From the NCBI RefSeq assembly GCF_019399895.1, contig NC_091883.1:538377-602376 (forward strand): a stretch of 64,000 nucleotides of DNA, written 5' to 3'. The DNA is from Cardiocondyla obscurior (taxonomy: Eukaryota > Arthropoda > Insecta > Hymenoptera > Formicidae). Each line of letters opens with the position of its first letter. Within the stretch, counting starts at the first letter, position 1. This document shows, piece by piece, positions 1 through 9,668 of the stretch. The notes beneath the pieces are model-generated. The model was not told where the DNA came from and made no database searches. It worked only from the letters and a program-made list of their open reading frames with translations. A program made the position numbers and the translations under genes.

Positions 1-44
1 CTTGCTCCTAAATTTGCTTGTACTGGACTACGTTGAACCGCCAT
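1..44 (-). CDS. gag: Gypsy gag, first 14 codons only
   Basis: A minus-strand ATG at 44-42 opens a frame that runs off the left edge of the window. It lies about 60 bases downstream, in the minus direction, of a primer-binding site and an LTR end, which is where the gag of a minus-strand Gypsy element should begin. Only 14 codons are visible, so the protein cannot be classified from its own sequence; the call rests on position. The rest of this element lies outside the window. Confidence 0.45.
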   Translation of the reverse strand, partial: MAVQRSPVQANLGA

Positions 45-105
45 TTTTGAATTTTCTTATACTATCCTGAGTTTATTTTCAAAATTTTCCTCACAATCCT
101 TTGCT

Positions 106-123
106 ATCCCACCGCTGTCACCA
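106..123 (-). promoter_or_regulatory. Primer-binding site of the minus-strand Gypsy
   Basis: On the minus strand this reads TGGTGACAGCGGTGGGAT, starting with the TGG that pairs with a tRNA CCA end. It closely resembles the site at 18568-18585. It lies 13 nt from the LTR end at 137, the same spacing seen at 53000-53012 in the long-LTR element. Confidence 0.6.
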
Positions 124-239
124 AAAATTTTATAACTGTCACGTCCTGATAAATGTAATTATTTAGTCCGTTTTTTAGTCAATTCATTTAAGAACTTTAC
201 CCGGGACCGGACAAGGATTGCGAGATTATTTCTTTGCTT

Positions 240-491
240 TTAATCGTCTGGACCGAAAAGATAAAGATTTCTGTAAGTCACAAAACGCGGATCAGTTTTA
301 GGAATTATATTAAAATTCGGATAATTGATCTGGAAATCAATCAAAATTAATTTATATTTTGATTTATTTAATTCAGTTATTCGTTTTAATTTCTGGATTA
401 GGGAGAAAGGATTTTGTTTCGTTTCAAGGGCTCTCTTGACCTGGTATCGGAGTCGTTTTATTTGAACTCGTTTACCGGCGCGTTTCTTCAT
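240..491 (-). CDS. Small basic ORF inside an LTR, 83 aa
   Basis: The first ATG in the open frame is at 491, giving about 83 aa. The N-terminal third is strongly basic (Lys and Arg in about every second position of residues 1-25), the middle is hydrophobic and mixed, and the end is acidic (GPDD). It is in the sense direction of the LTR and near its 3' end, the place where the long-LTR families of this window carry their ORFs. Unlike those, no splice-built start is evident, although an acceptor-like ATTTAG lies just upstream. I do not recognise the protein, and at this length chance is a serious alternative. Confidence 0.3.
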   Translation of the reverse strand: MKKRAGKRVQIKRLRYQVKRALETKQNPFSLIQKLKRITELNKSKYKLILIDFQINYPNFNIIPKTDPRFVTYRNLYLFGPDD

Positions 492-641
492 TAGAAATTT
501 CAAAATCTAAATTATTCATTCAGCGGCGGCAGCAGAAAATCTTCGGAAATCTTTTTGCGCGCGCTCCATAAAGAAGCGACCAAACCCAACGCGACACTCT
601 TCGTCCGCGAGGTTCTACAGAAACACCTCCAAGGAATAAAT

Positions 642-645
642 AATA
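642..645. repeat. Target-site duplication AATA (left copy)
   Basis: AATA directly precedes the left LTR and is repeated at 5999-6002 after the right LTR. This fixes both element ends. Confidence 0.85.
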
Positions 646-1168
646 TGTGGGTGCGGATTTGTCCGCACCTCGGCAGATGACGGTACCGGTATCACCTGCG
701 GCCGGCCGTCGGCGCAAGCAAGTGATAGTGCCGCGCACTATCTTCTCCCTTGCCTAGCAACAGCCCGGCTTGGCAACGGGATCCTGGACCCTGGACCTTA
801 TACCTTCTAGAAGCCTTTTCGTCAGCTTCCGCTGACGCAGCATTGCATCAGCTCGTATGATGCACCGGGAAGTCCCGTCTTTAACAAAGGGCTGATAAGC
901 CACAAAGAGACTTCCTCTTGCGCTTCCTTGCTGGCGACGCGTCGGAGCGTCAGTCCAGCACTCGAAGTCGTTCCGCGCGCACGCGACGATTTTCATTTAA
1001 TTTTATATCGAGTCTTCGTATTTCTTATTTACTTTGTCATCGTCTCTTCCCTTTTTATATTGGTTTTATATTGGTTGAAATATACTTTATTAACTTTACT
1101 TTTCTCTTGGGTTATTTCGCTATACATCCTGCGCGTTTCCTATCCCGCGAATTAGTGAGATTCCCAAA
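646..1168 (+). repeat. 5' LTR of the CsRn1-like element
   Basis: It starts TGTGGGTGCGG and matches 5476-5998 base for base apart from a few changes near the start (649-650, 662) and one near 782. The pyrimidine-rich stretch 1000-1140 is shared by both LTRs. Confidence 0.9.
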
Positions 1169-1169
1169 T

Positions 1170-1187
1170 TGGTGACCCCGACGTGAT
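1170..1187 (+). promoter_or_regulatory. Primer-binding site, tRNA-Trp type
   Basis: TGGTGACCCCGACGTGAT directly follows the 5' LTR. A tRNA-Trp complementary PBS of this form is a published mark of the CsRn1 clade of Ty3/Gypsy elements; the assignment is from memory. Confidence 0.8.
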
Positions 1188-1257
1188 CTGAGTGTTCCGT
1201 CGCCCAAGTGACTACTTGTTTTTGACTTGACTCCAAGTTATTTGTGCGCGAGTTCTT

Positions 1258-2367
1258 GTGAACATGGCCAACATGCTCACCCCGTCGAAGGAGATGTCCT
1301 CCGCTGAATCGGACCAGCCTGCGACAGGCGAGGCTGCCTCGGCCGATTACGTCGACCTGACTCGCAACGACGGGCCAACGGCTTCCCCTCGTGCGGCTCA
1401 ATCAACGCCTCACGCGGCGCCTCCGCCGCCGCGCGTGCCTGGCACTCATCCGGAGGAAACTTCGGAGCTGGCAGCCAGCTGCCGACTTCCGGCCTTTTGG
1501 AAGGACAACCCGGAGTTGTGGTTCTTCCAGGTGGAAGCCACCTTTCAAATCCACCGCATCACCGCCGATAGCAGCAAATTCAACATGGTGGTTGCCAAGC
1601 TCGATGTCGACAGCCTCCAGGAGGTGGCCGACATCATCAAGAAGCCTCCTGCCTCCGGCAAGTACAATCGCCTTAAGGCATCTATTCTTGAACGCTTAAG
1701 CGATTCCGCGGATCGCCAGTTGCGAAAGCTTCTCACTCAGCTAGAGCTGGGTGACAGAAAGCCGTCCCAGTTGCTTCGCCATATGCGAACTCTGGCTGGC
1801 GACAGGGCCACCGAGGCCGTTCTACGCGTCAAGTGGCTCGATTTACTTCCGGCTAGCTCGCAGAGACTTTTGCGTATTTTTCACGCGTCAACGCTCGACG
1901 AACTCGCGACCGCGGCCGACGAGATGATGGACAATGGCTCTCAAGTCATGGCCATCTCCCAGCCTCCGAAGAAGATTAAAACCGAAGTGTCAGCGACGCC
2001 TGTTTCTACGTTTTCCGAGCAGACTCCGTCTCCCTCGTCCGAACGCAACCGCGTGCGATCCGAGGATTCGCCCTCCTCTGCCGCCGATCTGGCCGACGCG
2101 ATTCACGCCTGTCGCGTTTCGCTCGCGAAGCTAATTACTTTGAATCGCAATATTTTTGACCTAATGAAGGCCGATCCTCTTGCCGAGCGCCGCTCTCGCT
2201 CGCGCGAACGTCCGCGATCGCGTTCTTTATCATCTTTGTCGACGCCTCCCAGCACGCGCGTGGACAAAGTGTGCTATTATCATCGGCGCTGGGGTAAGGC
2301 CGCGAAAAACTGTCAGCAGCCTTGCGATTTCCAGGCTGCCTCGTCTCCGGTACCCTCGGGAAACTAA
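1258..2367 (+). CDS. gag: Gag polyprotein of the CsRn1-like element
   Basis: This 369-aa ORF makes the capsid/nucleocapsid precursor that packages element RNA. Residues about 75-230 form the capsid-like region (PAFWKDNPELWFFQ to LATAADEMMD), typical of CsRn1 and kin. A Ser/Pro/Arg-rich linker follows, with an SRSRERPRSRS run near residue 315. The end carries a C-H-C-C motif (CYYHRRWGKAAKNC then C) in place of a CCHC knuckle. The ATG at 1258 is about 70 nt after the PBS and is followed by a second in-frame ATG at 1264. The frame overlaps pol, which lies in the -1 frame, so pol is probably reached by -1 frameshifting. The ORF is uninterrupted. Confidence 0.88.
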   Translation: MNMANMLTPSKEMSSAESDQPATGEAASADYVDLTRNDGPTASPRAAQSTPHAAPPPPRVPGTHPEETSELAASCRLPAFWKDNPELWFFQVEATFQIHRITADSSKFNMVVAKLDVDSLQEVADIIKKPPASGKYNRLKASILERLSDSADRQLRKLLTQLELGDRKPSQLLRHMRTLAGDRATEAVLRVKWLDLLPASSQRLLRIFHASTLDELATAADEMMDNGSQVMAISQPPKKIKTEVSATPVSTFSEQTPSPSSERNRVRSEDSPSSAADLADAIHACRVSLAKLITLNRNIFDLMKADPLAERRSRSRERPRSRSLSSLSTPPSTRVDKVCYYHRRWGKAAKNCQQPCDFQAASSPVPSGN

Positions 2368-4649
2368 GCTTTCCAACGTCGCAGGCGGTCCACGTTGGCA
2401 AGCTGAACTCTGTAAACCGCCTTCATGTGCTAGATCGTCGTTCGCGTTTATTCTTTCTGGTGGATTCCGGTTCCGCCATCTCTCTTCTGCCGCGCTCGTC
2501 TTGTGAAGACTCGCGCCCGTGCGGACTTAAGCTCTTTGCGGCAAACGCGTCGCGCATCGACACCTTCGGACAAAGACATTTGAATCTCAATCTCGGGCTT
2601 CGCCGCGACTTCGAGTGGGATTTTACGATAGCTGACATCTCCACGGCTATCCTGGGAGCAGACTTTCTCTCCCATTACGGACTCATCGTGGATTTGAGGA
2701 AGGAACTTCTGCAGGATCCGCTAACATCGCTGTCCGTCAAGGGATCTCAGCTTCCGACCTCCTTCTTCAACATTTCGCCGATTTCTCGGGAACAACTGCC
2801 GACCGGCTCCATTGCGCGAGACTACGAGAAGCTCATCTCCAGTTTTACTGACCTCACGGCGCCTTCTTCCGTCGTCTTCGTGGACATCAAGGAAGCGGTG
2901 CAGCATCACATCTGCACCCAGGGGTCCCCGATTTCAGAACGACCTCGCCGTCTAATCGGTGAGAAATTGGCCGCAGCTCGCAAGGAGTTTAACACCCTCC
3001 TTGCCAGGGGCATCATCCGTCCCTCGGCTAGCCCTTGGGCGAGCCCGCTGCACCTTGTGCCCAAAAAGACTGGAGACTGGAGAGCTACGGGGGACTATCG
3101 CAAGATTAACTCCGTCACAATACCAGACAGCTACCCGCTGCCCATCATAGAAGACCTGTTGCAGGAGTGTCACAACAGCACTGTCTTCTCCAAGGTAGAT
3201 TTGCAGCGGGCTTACTACCATGTGCCTGTGGCTCCGGAGGACGTCCCGAAAACAGCGGTGACAACGCCTTTCGAACTGTTTGAATTCCTGGGCATGCCGC
3301 TCGGTCTGCGGAATTCTTCGCAAACTTTTCAACGCCTGATGAACCGGCTGCTGGATCACCTGCCTTTCGTCAAGTGCTACTTGGACGACGTCTTGATTTT
3401 CTCCAAGACTCATGAACAGCATCTCGTTCACCTTAAGGAACTTTTCACGGTTCTCCGCTCTGCCAAGCTTTCAATTAATTTTGAAAAGTGTCTCTTCGGG
3501 AGAAACAAGATCGATTTTCTCGGTTTCACCATCTCCAGCAACGGATACGAACCTCCGGAGGCAAAGGTTCAGGCAATCAAAGACTTTCCACGGCCAGAGT
3601 CACTTGAGCAACTCCGGAGATTCCTGGGAATTCTGAATTTCTACAGGAAATGCATTCCGCATGCGGCGGATCATCAGGCACCTCTCACCGAGCTTCTCAA
3701 AGGAGCTCCCAAGAAATGTAAGAAGCCTATCATCTGGTCTACGGCTTTGGACGAGGCTTTTCAGAAATGCAAGGAAAGCATTTCTCGTGCGTGCAGGCCT
3801 TCGTTCTTCAACCCCGAAGCACCTCTTCGCCTAACAACGGACGCTTCAACAACTGCGATCGGATCTTCTCTGGAACAATTTTCCAGCGGCGCCTGGACTC
3901 CGCTGGGATTCTTCTCCAGAAAACTCAGCCCAACAGAACGCAATTACAGCACTTACGATCGTGAGCTCCTCTCGATCTTTGCTTCGATCAAATTTTTCCA
4001 ACGCTTCCTGGAAGGACGGAAATTCTCGATCAGGACTGATCACAAGCCTCTGGTGTACGCAGCAGCGCAACGTTCGAACAAGGCTTCGCCTCGGCAAGTC
4101 AGACAGCTGGACTTCATTCTTCAGTTCAATGCGGAAATTTCCCACATCAAAGGAGAACTCAACCCTGTTGCTGACGCTCTGTCACGGACTTGTACCATCT
4201 CTATGCCTACTCGAATTGATGCTGGCACCATTGAACGAGCTCAATTCTGCGACGACGAGCTGCCTACCATTGAAGAGACTACTTCACTGAAGCTTCAAGA
4301 TCTCACCATCGACGGTCACAAGATAGCTTGTGACGTGTTCAACGGCATCGTTCGCCCTTACTTACCTGAGCCTCTACGAAGAACGGCATTTGAAGTGCTA
4401 CACAACCCGGCACATCCGAGCATACGAGCTACCACAAAATTGCTCGTCTCCAAGTTTTGCTGGCCCAACATCAAAAGAGATGCCTCTCTCTGGGCGCGCT
4501 CCTGCGAGGCTTGTCAACGCTCGAAAATAGGAAAACATAACCGTACCGCTCTTGAAGAGTTTGCCCGGATAATCGATTCGAGCACGTGCACGTCGATCTC
4601 ATCAAGCTTCCTCTGTGCCAGGATTTTCAATACTGTCTTACTATTATAG
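2322..4649 (+). CDS. pol: Pol part 1: protease, RT, RNase H, integrase zinc region
   Basis: The frame overlaps gag by 46 nt and sits at -1 to it. The protease active site DSGSAIS is near residue 52. Reverse transcriptase follows with the palm motif YLDDVLIFS and upstream PLPIIEDLL and LGMPLGLRN. RNase H carries LTTDAS, DRELLSIFA and TDHKPLVYA. The integrase HHCC zinc region ends in CEACQRSK. The frame then leaves the true reading frame near 4575 and stops at 4649; integrase continues in another frame from 4586. The roughly 25 C-terminal residues after the shift are therefore spurious. I take this as a single indel, either a mutation or a sequencing error. Confidence 0.85.
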   Translation: MRFPGCLVSGTLGKLSFPTSQAVHVGKLNSVNRLHVLDRRSRLFFLVDSGSAISLLPRSSCEDSRPCGLKLFAANASRIDTFGQRHLNLNLGLRRDFEWDFTIADISTAILGADFLSHYGLIVDLRKELLQDPLTSLSVKGSQLPTSFFNISPISREQLPTGSIARDYEKLISSFTDLTAPSSVVFVDIKEAVQHHICTQGSPISERPRRLIGEKLAAARKEFNTLLARGIIRPSASPWASPLHLVPKKTGDWRATGDYRKINSVTIPDSYPLPIIEDLLQECHNSTVFSKVDLQRAYYHVPVAPEDVPKTAVTTPFELFEFLGMPLGLRNSSQTFQRLMNRLLDHLPFVKCYLDDVLIFSKTHEQHLVHLKELFTVLRSAKLSINFEKCLFGRNKIDFLGFTISSNGYEPPEAKVQAIKDFPRPESLEQLRRFLGILNFYRKCIPHAADHQAPLTELLKGAPKKCKKPIIWSTALDEAFQKCKESISRACRPSFFNPEAPLRLTTDASTTAIGSSLEQFSSGAWTPLGFFSRKLSPTERNYSTYDRELLSIFASIKFFQRFLEGRKFSIRTDHKPLVYAAAQRSNKASPRQVRQLDFILQFNAEISHIKGELNPVADALSRTCTISMPTRIDAGTIERAQFCDDELPTIEETTSLKLQDLTIDGHKIACDVFNGIVRPYLPEPLRRTAFEVLHNPAHPSIRATTKLLVSKFCWPNIKRDASLWARSCEACQRSKIGKHNRTALEEFARIIDSSTCTSISSSFLCARIFNTVLLL

Positions 4650-5587
4650 ACAGATTCACAAGATGGCCCATGGCTATTCCACTCAGAAATATGACAGCTG
4701 ACACTGTCGCGGATGCCTTCTTTAACCATTGGATCTGCCAATTTGGAACTCCGCTTACCATTACCTCGGATCAAGGGACGCAGTTCGAGTCATCCCTCTT
4801 CAGCTCTCTCGCTCGGATCACTGGCTCCAAACGGATCAGGACAACGCCCTATCATCCGCAATCCAACGGGATGATCGAACGCTTTCATCGGACCTTGAAG
4901 GCGGCCCTGATGTGCAACAACCAGCGGCCTTGGCCAGAAATCCTCCCGACCGTACTTCTTGGCTTGCGGACTGCTATCAAGAGGGACTTACAGGCTTCTC
5001 CATCGGAGATGCTCTTTGGAACAACCCTACGATTACCAGGAGAATTTTTCACCTCTCGTTCTCTTTCTGCTAATCCCCGTGTCTTTCTCAATAAGTTTCA
5101 GAACCTCATGCAGAACATTCGCCCGGTTCCGGCTTCGGACCATTCTTCGAGACGCCCGTTCCAATTTCGAGACTTGGAAACCTGCTCTCACGTTTTTAAG
5201 AGGGTGGACACCATCCGGCGACCTCTCGAGCCTCCTTACACCGGACCGCATCCGATCGTCTCTCGCCTCAACCCCAAGGTCTTTGTCATCCTTGTGGACG
5301 GCGTTGAAAAAACGGTTTCAACGGATTGCCTGAAGCCCGCCTTCTCTGATGTCGGCGACGCTGAAAGCGAGTCATCCTTCGCGGATCCGGACAGTGCATT
5401 ATCAGCCCCTTCACCACCTTCAAGGACTGTGACTTTCGCTTCTCCCTCGGAGCAGCTCTCTAGGGGCGGAGTGGATGTAAGTGCGGATTTGCCCGCACCT
5501 CGGCAGATGACGGTACCGGTATCACCTGCGGCCGGCCGTCGGCGCAAGCAAGTGATAGTGCCGCGCACTATCTTCTCCCTTGCCTAG
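4586..5587 (+). CDS. pol: Pol part 2: integrase core and C-terminus
   Basis: This frame continues the integrase that was left near 4575. The DDE triad is present: Asp in HVDLIKLP (about residue 3), Asp in TSDQGTQFES, and Glu in GMIERFHRTLK. The GPHPIVSRL stretch resembles the GPY/F module, followed by VSTDCLKPAF. The C-terminal 40 residues run into the 3' LTR (from 5476), so the pol stop lies inside the LTR. The likely role is insertion of element cDNA into the genome. Only the frameshift separates it from the upstream pol. Confidence 0.85.
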   Translation: MHVDLIKLPLCQDFQYCLTIIDRFTRWPMAIPLRNMTADTVADAFFNHWICQFGTPLTITSDQGTQFESSLFSSLARITGSKRIRTTPYHPQSNGMIERFHRTLKAALMCNNQRPWPEILPTVLLGLRTAIKRDLQASPSEMLFGTTLRLPGEFFTSRSLSANPRVFLNKFQNLMQNIRPVPASDHSSRRPFQFRDLETCSHVFKRVDTIRRPLEPPYTGPHPIVSRLNPKVFVILVDGVEKTVSTDCLKPAFSDVGDAESESSFADPDSALSAPSPPSRTVTFASPSEQLSRGGVDVSADLPAPRQMTVPVSPAAGRRRKQVIVPRTIFSLA

Positions 5588-5998
5588 CAACAGCCCGGCT
5601 TGGCAACGGGACCCTGGACCCTGGACCTTATACCTTCTAGAAGCCTTTTCGTCAGCTTCCGCTGACGCAGCATTGCATCAGCTCGTATGATGCACCGGGA
5701 AGTCCCGTCTTTAACAAAGGGCTGATAAGCCACAAAGAGACTTCCTCTTGCGCTTCCTTGCTGGCGACGCGTCGGAGCGTCAGTCCAGCACTCGAAGTCG
5801 TTCCGCGCGCACGCGACGATTTTCATTTAATTTTATATCGAGTCTTCGTATTTCTTATTTACTTTGTCATCGTCTCTTCCCTTTTTATATTGGTTTTATA
5901 TTGGTTGAAATATACTTTATTAACTTTACTTTTCTCTTGGGTTATTTCGCTATACATCCTGCGCGTTTCCTATCCCGCGAATTAGTGAGATTCCCAAA
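5476..5998 (+). repeat. 3' LTR of the CsRn1-like element
   Basis: It starts TGTAAGTGCGG after a purine-rich tract (about 5460-5475, AGGGGCGGAGTGGA) that can serve as the polypurine tract. It is the partner of 646-1168 and is followed by TSD AATA. Confidence 0.9.
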
Positions 5999-6677
5999 AA
6001 TATTTAACTCAACTCTTTTCAATTCAAAAATTCCGACACCAAAATCAAGTTAAATCAAAATAAAATATTAAAGTTAAATTATCAAATAACAATTTATTTA
6101 AATAAAATATTTACCTTAAATATCCAATTAATTTTTAAAATCTCTCACAATCTTTCCAAAGATCTTTTACTTTCAATCTCTCTAGGTTTTAGCTCAACTT
6201 CCTTGATCCTCTCGCTCAATTATTCCTTAAACTCAATCGGAATCAAACAACTCTTTCTGACCATCAATCGCTTCATTCACAATGCTCTGTATTCTTTCAC
6301 AATTGATTGATTAATTAATTAACTGACTATCTGACTAACTAACTGCTCGCGCTTCTTCGCACGTTCTTTTATAGAATGTGGATCCCTTTGTCCCCGCTAA
6401 AGACTTGGTTCACCACGTCTTTTGAAATCAAGGAGGAAGGATACTTTAAGATCGATAATTTCATATAAATTAATTAGTAACAGCTCTACCCGTTGATGTT
6501 CGATCGATAAAATCATATAGCTTATTCGCCTCGGCCCCCGATGGTAACCGGCTCGGTCCCACCCGGTGTCAGTCACTTATTGTTCTTTAAATAGAATTGG
6601 TTTTAAATTTCGTTGCATTCCAAAGTTTATTCCCACAGTTTATTATTTTAAATATTAAATTTGTCAACACGTGACAA

Positions 6678-7268
6678 AGGAATACTCCGGCGCGAACACC
6701 ATCGCCGTCGCGTTCGAGGTCGACTTCATCGCCTCAACCTGAGCCGGAGCTGTTCCGCCCTACCACTCCGTCCTACACTCCCGATGTTTTTTTGAATTCC
6801 TTCGGACCTTCTCCTGGAGTTGCTCCTAGAGCATCCTCCTCTCCCATCCGCTCACCGTCTCCTTATCCTGGGGAACCCGAGGAGGTCAACTCTTTTGCCG
6901 AGAACGAAACCATCTCCTGGCATGAGCCTGACAGCCCGGAACATTCCCCTTCCCTCGCCCCGAGCGTAGAGTTCCTGGAGGAGCAAGAGGAACCGAGAGA
7001 AGTCGTAGACCCTCTCCTCGAACTCCTCCGGAGCACCTGCACTCCGTGGACGGATCCCGTCCCGGAAAGGGCCTATACAATAGGCCCCGACTCCTTTGAT
7101 CCCGAGAAGATCAGGAGGGAAACCAGAAAAGCGACTCCTGATCATAACATTCTCATTTATTATCCCGGTGTGGAACATCCCTTCCTGGCTCCGATCAGGT
7201 TGATCGACAGGGTATTCCCGAGGTCGACGGCCCGGATAACAGAAATCGTAGAAATAGTTTTAGAATAA
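6678..7268 (+). pseudogene. LTR-encoded protein, copy A, 5' truncated
   Basis: The reading frame is open from the junction at 6677 to the stop at 7268, about 196 residues, with the first internal ATG at 6792. It keeps the Ser/Pro/acidic middle, the invariant block VDPLLELLRSTCTPWTDPVP and the conserved end with FPRSTARITEIVEI. The N-terminal basic region, the intron and the promoter are gone, removed by the insertion whose LTR ends at 6676. Compare the complete versions at 35698-36515 and 51610-52439. The function is unknown; the remaining frame has no stop, which suggests little time since truncation. Confidence 0.7.
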
Positions 7269-7556
7269 TGTTTTCCATCTTAAATTATTATTGTTAGTTT
7301 TTAAATTCTATACTTAATTCATTTCTTTTTCCTCTTTCTTTTTTTTGTAAATTTTAAAATGTTTAAATTATATCTTTTATTAAGTCCTCTTCCTCTTTCT
7401 TTTTATATCATTATCTCTCTAAATTCATTTAATCTGTTCTTTTATTCTAAATTTGTATTTTAATTAAGATTAAAATTGTTCACTACATTACTGAAATTTC
7501 AGAAACAGTTATTTCAATTTAACCTAAGTATCCTTTGTTGCGAAAAACCACCTCAA

Positions 7557-7603
7557 GTTCTATCTCAGGGAATAAAAATTAAATTTCTTTCCCTAAAAAG
7601 AAC
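7557..7603 (+). other. Conserved RNA hairpin near the LTR end (copy A)
   Basis: An outer stem GTTCT/AGAAC and an inner stem AGGGAA/TTCCCT can pair. The same two-stem layout is found in the other four LTR copies (37213-37259, 40470-40516, 44446-44495, 52774-52822). Confidence 0.5.
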
Positions 7604-7813
7604 AATTACTACGCGCTACTTTCTCCACGCAACCGACTCGAACCCATTCCTAGTGCGTTTACGCGTGGCCCGCCAAGTACGCACCACGCAAGGATCGGCT
7701 ATTACGTCACTCTCCAAGCCCTTACCTCCTCCTTACCTACTTTCGTGCCTTTTCCTAAGCATCCGAGTAGCGGTAAATGAACTCACTCAAAATTTCCAAC
7801 CTTTGACGTAACA

Positions 7814-8457
7814 GCCAGTTATACCTCAAAGAAGGGCATGTTGTCTCAAATTGCAGGAAGTTAACAGTACAAGCCGTGAACCATTTTAGTGCCCCAAACG
7901 AGATTTTAATTTGTCAAATTTGTAAAAAACGCGGACACAGTGTCGAAAAATGTCGGTTACGCGAAACAAATAACCGCCGGTTTATAAATTTAATACAAGA
8001 AAATAAATTTAATTGCCAAATCTGTAATAAACCCGGTCACAACGTAAGAAATTGCAGATTTAATAACAGCAGCACTAATAATAATAATCAAATTAGAACA
8101 ACGTTAATCTGCCAGTGGTGCGACAAATCGGGGCACACCGCAAATAATTGCTGGAAAAAACAGCAGGAATCAAGAATAATTGAGCATAAAACACGAATAA
8201 CATGTCAAATATGCGAAGGATTCGGTCATTCAGCCAAAGAATGCCGAAATAATGTGGGGCAAAACAGCTCTAAAGAGGTAGAGCATTGCCGCTATTGTAA
8301 AAAGGAAGGGCACACGTTAGATAATTGTGAGTTAAGAATTGCTAACAATAAAAGGCGTGAAGCAATAGGTGCGGGAAACGCCAGTGGCCTCTCAAAGATG
8401 GGTGTGCAGCAGGGGTCCGGACGGATCTCACACCCAGTGGTAACTCTCCGGAAATGA
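7814..8457 (+). pseudogene. gag: Gag C-terminal remnant with zinc knuckles (copy A)
   Basis: From 7876 the frame is open for 193 aa and carries five C-x2-C-x4-H-x4-C knuckles (CQICKKRGHSVEKC, CQICNKPGHNVRNC, CQWCDKSGHTANNC, CQICEGFGHSAKEC, CRYCKKEGHTLDNC). A sixth, upstream at 7814-7870, is out of frame and damaged. It is collinear with 53996-54622 of the full-length element. The nucleocapsid part would bind element RNA. The capsid part is deleted, so this is a dead remnant even though the visible frame is open. Confidence 0.8.
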
Positions 8458-9121
8458 GTCAAAGAATAGAGCCCGAAATTCGGCCGGTCACTGTAAACTT
8501 AGATAGGCATAGTCATGTACCTACAATTCAGGTGAAATTAAATAATCAAAGTCAAAACGCGACCTTTATGTTAGATACAGGTTCAGGACCGAATATAATT
8601 AAAGAAAATTTAATTTCCGACAAAATTAAAATTGATTACGGAAATATCTTAAGATTGAACGGTATAAATGATTATCCAGTATATACTCTCGGTAGAGTAG
8701 TAATTCCATTATTTAAAAAACAAATAATCTTTCATATCGTATCAAAAGATTTTCCTATTTCTCAAGCTGGAATATTAGGTAATGATTTTTTCAAACAAAC
8801 AAATTCGCGAATAGACTATGCTGAAGGACATTTAGAAATATCGGGGGAAAGAATTTCATTTTCTACTCCCGAAACAATTACCGTTCCACCGCAGGCCGAA
8901 TCTCTATTCTTTGTACAAATTTCAAATCCAGAGATTGAGGTCGGATATGTACCGCGAATGAAAGTCGTCCACGGTATTTATCTGGGAGATACCGTCGCCA
9001 CCAATGAAGACGGAAAAGCTTATTTAAACATAATCAGTACACTGAGCAAACCAATCGAAGTTCAGGTACCTACAATACAGCTATTACCGTTAAGTGAGAT
9101 GCAGGTAGGAAACATAGAGAA
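8454..9121 (+). pseudogene. pro: Aspartic protease remnant (copy A)
   Basis: This is collinear with 54619-55290 of the full-length element and lies in the -1 frame to gag across a 4-base overlap. The active site TFMLDTGSGPNII and the downstream ILGNDFFKQT are intact. The frame is cut at 9121 by the LTR that starts TGTTG at 9122; the last 23 or so residues of the ORF ending at 9191 are LTR sequence. The RT, RNase H and integrase that should follow are missing here and are not found on the far side of the inserted element. Confidence 0.82.
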
Positions 9122-9527
9122 TGTTGTACCAGGTAACGGTGCAAGGGGTTCGTCCTCCCGGAACACTGATGTACCCGCGAGGAGTAAATAAATGGAGTTC
9201 TTTTTAATGTAGATGTCTTTATTTCCTTCCGTTAAATCGTCCAGGCCTCGGGCAGCGTTACCGCGGCGTAGTGCTTATTAGAATAACCCGCGGACGTTCG
9301 GTGGCAGCGGGTTTTATACGCGACTGTTGCTAAGGCGGAAAAGCAACAGTCCGCGGATTTCGGGCACATAGGACAGTGACCGCGTTTGGTCATTGCCTAT
9401 GTGAAAAGTGCAAGGCGTCGATCGGTCAGCGGATTCCGCGATCGGAAGATCCGATCGACGCTGGTTGTTAACCCGGCCTGCGCCTTCGCGGGCGCGGCCT
9501 TGCTGTTGCCAGGGTCGGGTTACAACA
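9122..9527 (-). repeat. 3' LTR of the env-bearing Gypsy
   Basis: 406 bp, TGTTGTACCAGG to GGGTTACAACA. It is alignable throughout with 18589-18996 but with many substitutions and small indels. Just to its right, 9528-9539 reads on the minus strand as AGGGGGGAGGGA, a good polypurine tract. Confidence 0.85.
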
Positions 9528-9539
9528 TCCCTCCCCCCC
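9528..9539 (-). promoter_or_regulatory. Polypurine tract
   Basis: AGGGGGGAGGGA on the minus strand directly abuts the 3' LTR and would prime plus-strand cDNA synthesis. Confidence 0.7.
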
Positions 9540-9668
9540 TGGGGAAAAGAAAAGGGCTAAGACTTTACTCGAGCCATTTTCTTCTTATCGTTGTTTTACA
9601 AAAGTCATTACATTAGTCATATGCTTATTCTATTTTTCTTGTCTCGCTTATTACTCTAAACTTATGTT

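Larger units (their letters stand above)
646..5998 (+). mobile_element. CsRn1-like Gypsy retrotransposon, near intact
   Basis: Two 523-bp LTRs (646-1168 and 5476-5998) differ at about four positions that I can see, and a 4-bp target duplication AATA flanks the element (642-645 and 5999-6002). The order is LTR, PBS, gag, pol, LTR. The PBS is the tRNA-Trp type, and gag ends in a C/H-rich motif that is not a standard CCHC knuckle; both are marks of the CsRn1 clade. Near-identical LTRs point to a recent insertion. One frameshift near 4575 breaks pol in the integrase region. Confidence 0.9.
137..6676 (-). mobile_element. LTR of a minus-strand Gypsy, split by a CsRn1-like insertion
   Basis: The termini form an inverted repeat, TGTCACGT at 137 and ACGTGACA ending at 6676. 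With the inserted element 646-5998 and one copy of its target duplication removed, the LTR is about 1.18 kb. On the minus strand a TATA-like TCTATAAAAG lies near 6370, and the PBS follows the left end, so this is the 5' LTR of an element transcribed leftward. The stretch 6003-6676 holds its U3/R part: AT-rich, with short TTAATTAA and CTGACTAA runs and no credible ORF. The right flank is the interior of a long-LTR ORF, so the element inserted into that copy. Confidence 0.65.
6677..7813 (+). mobile_element. Long-LTR Gypsy family, copy A: 3' part of the LTR
   Basis: This matches the 3' portions of the LTRs at 34424-37470 and 50285-52999, including the ORF end, the U5 hairpin (7557-7603) and the terminal GACGTAACA. 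Its 5' part was displaced by the minus-strand Gypsy that ends at 6676. It is joined at 7814 to gag, with the PBS and the first two-thirds of gag deleted. Confidence 0.8.

Noticed and set aside
918..1175. Hydrophobic ORFs in the 5' LTR, repeated at 5748-6053
   Set aside because: They result from a pyrimidine-rich LTR region copied in both LTRs; no start context or conservation is known.
2952..3431. 159-aa minus-strand ORF
   Set aside because: It is the reverse shadow of the CsRn1 RT domain, whose motifs are on the plus strand.
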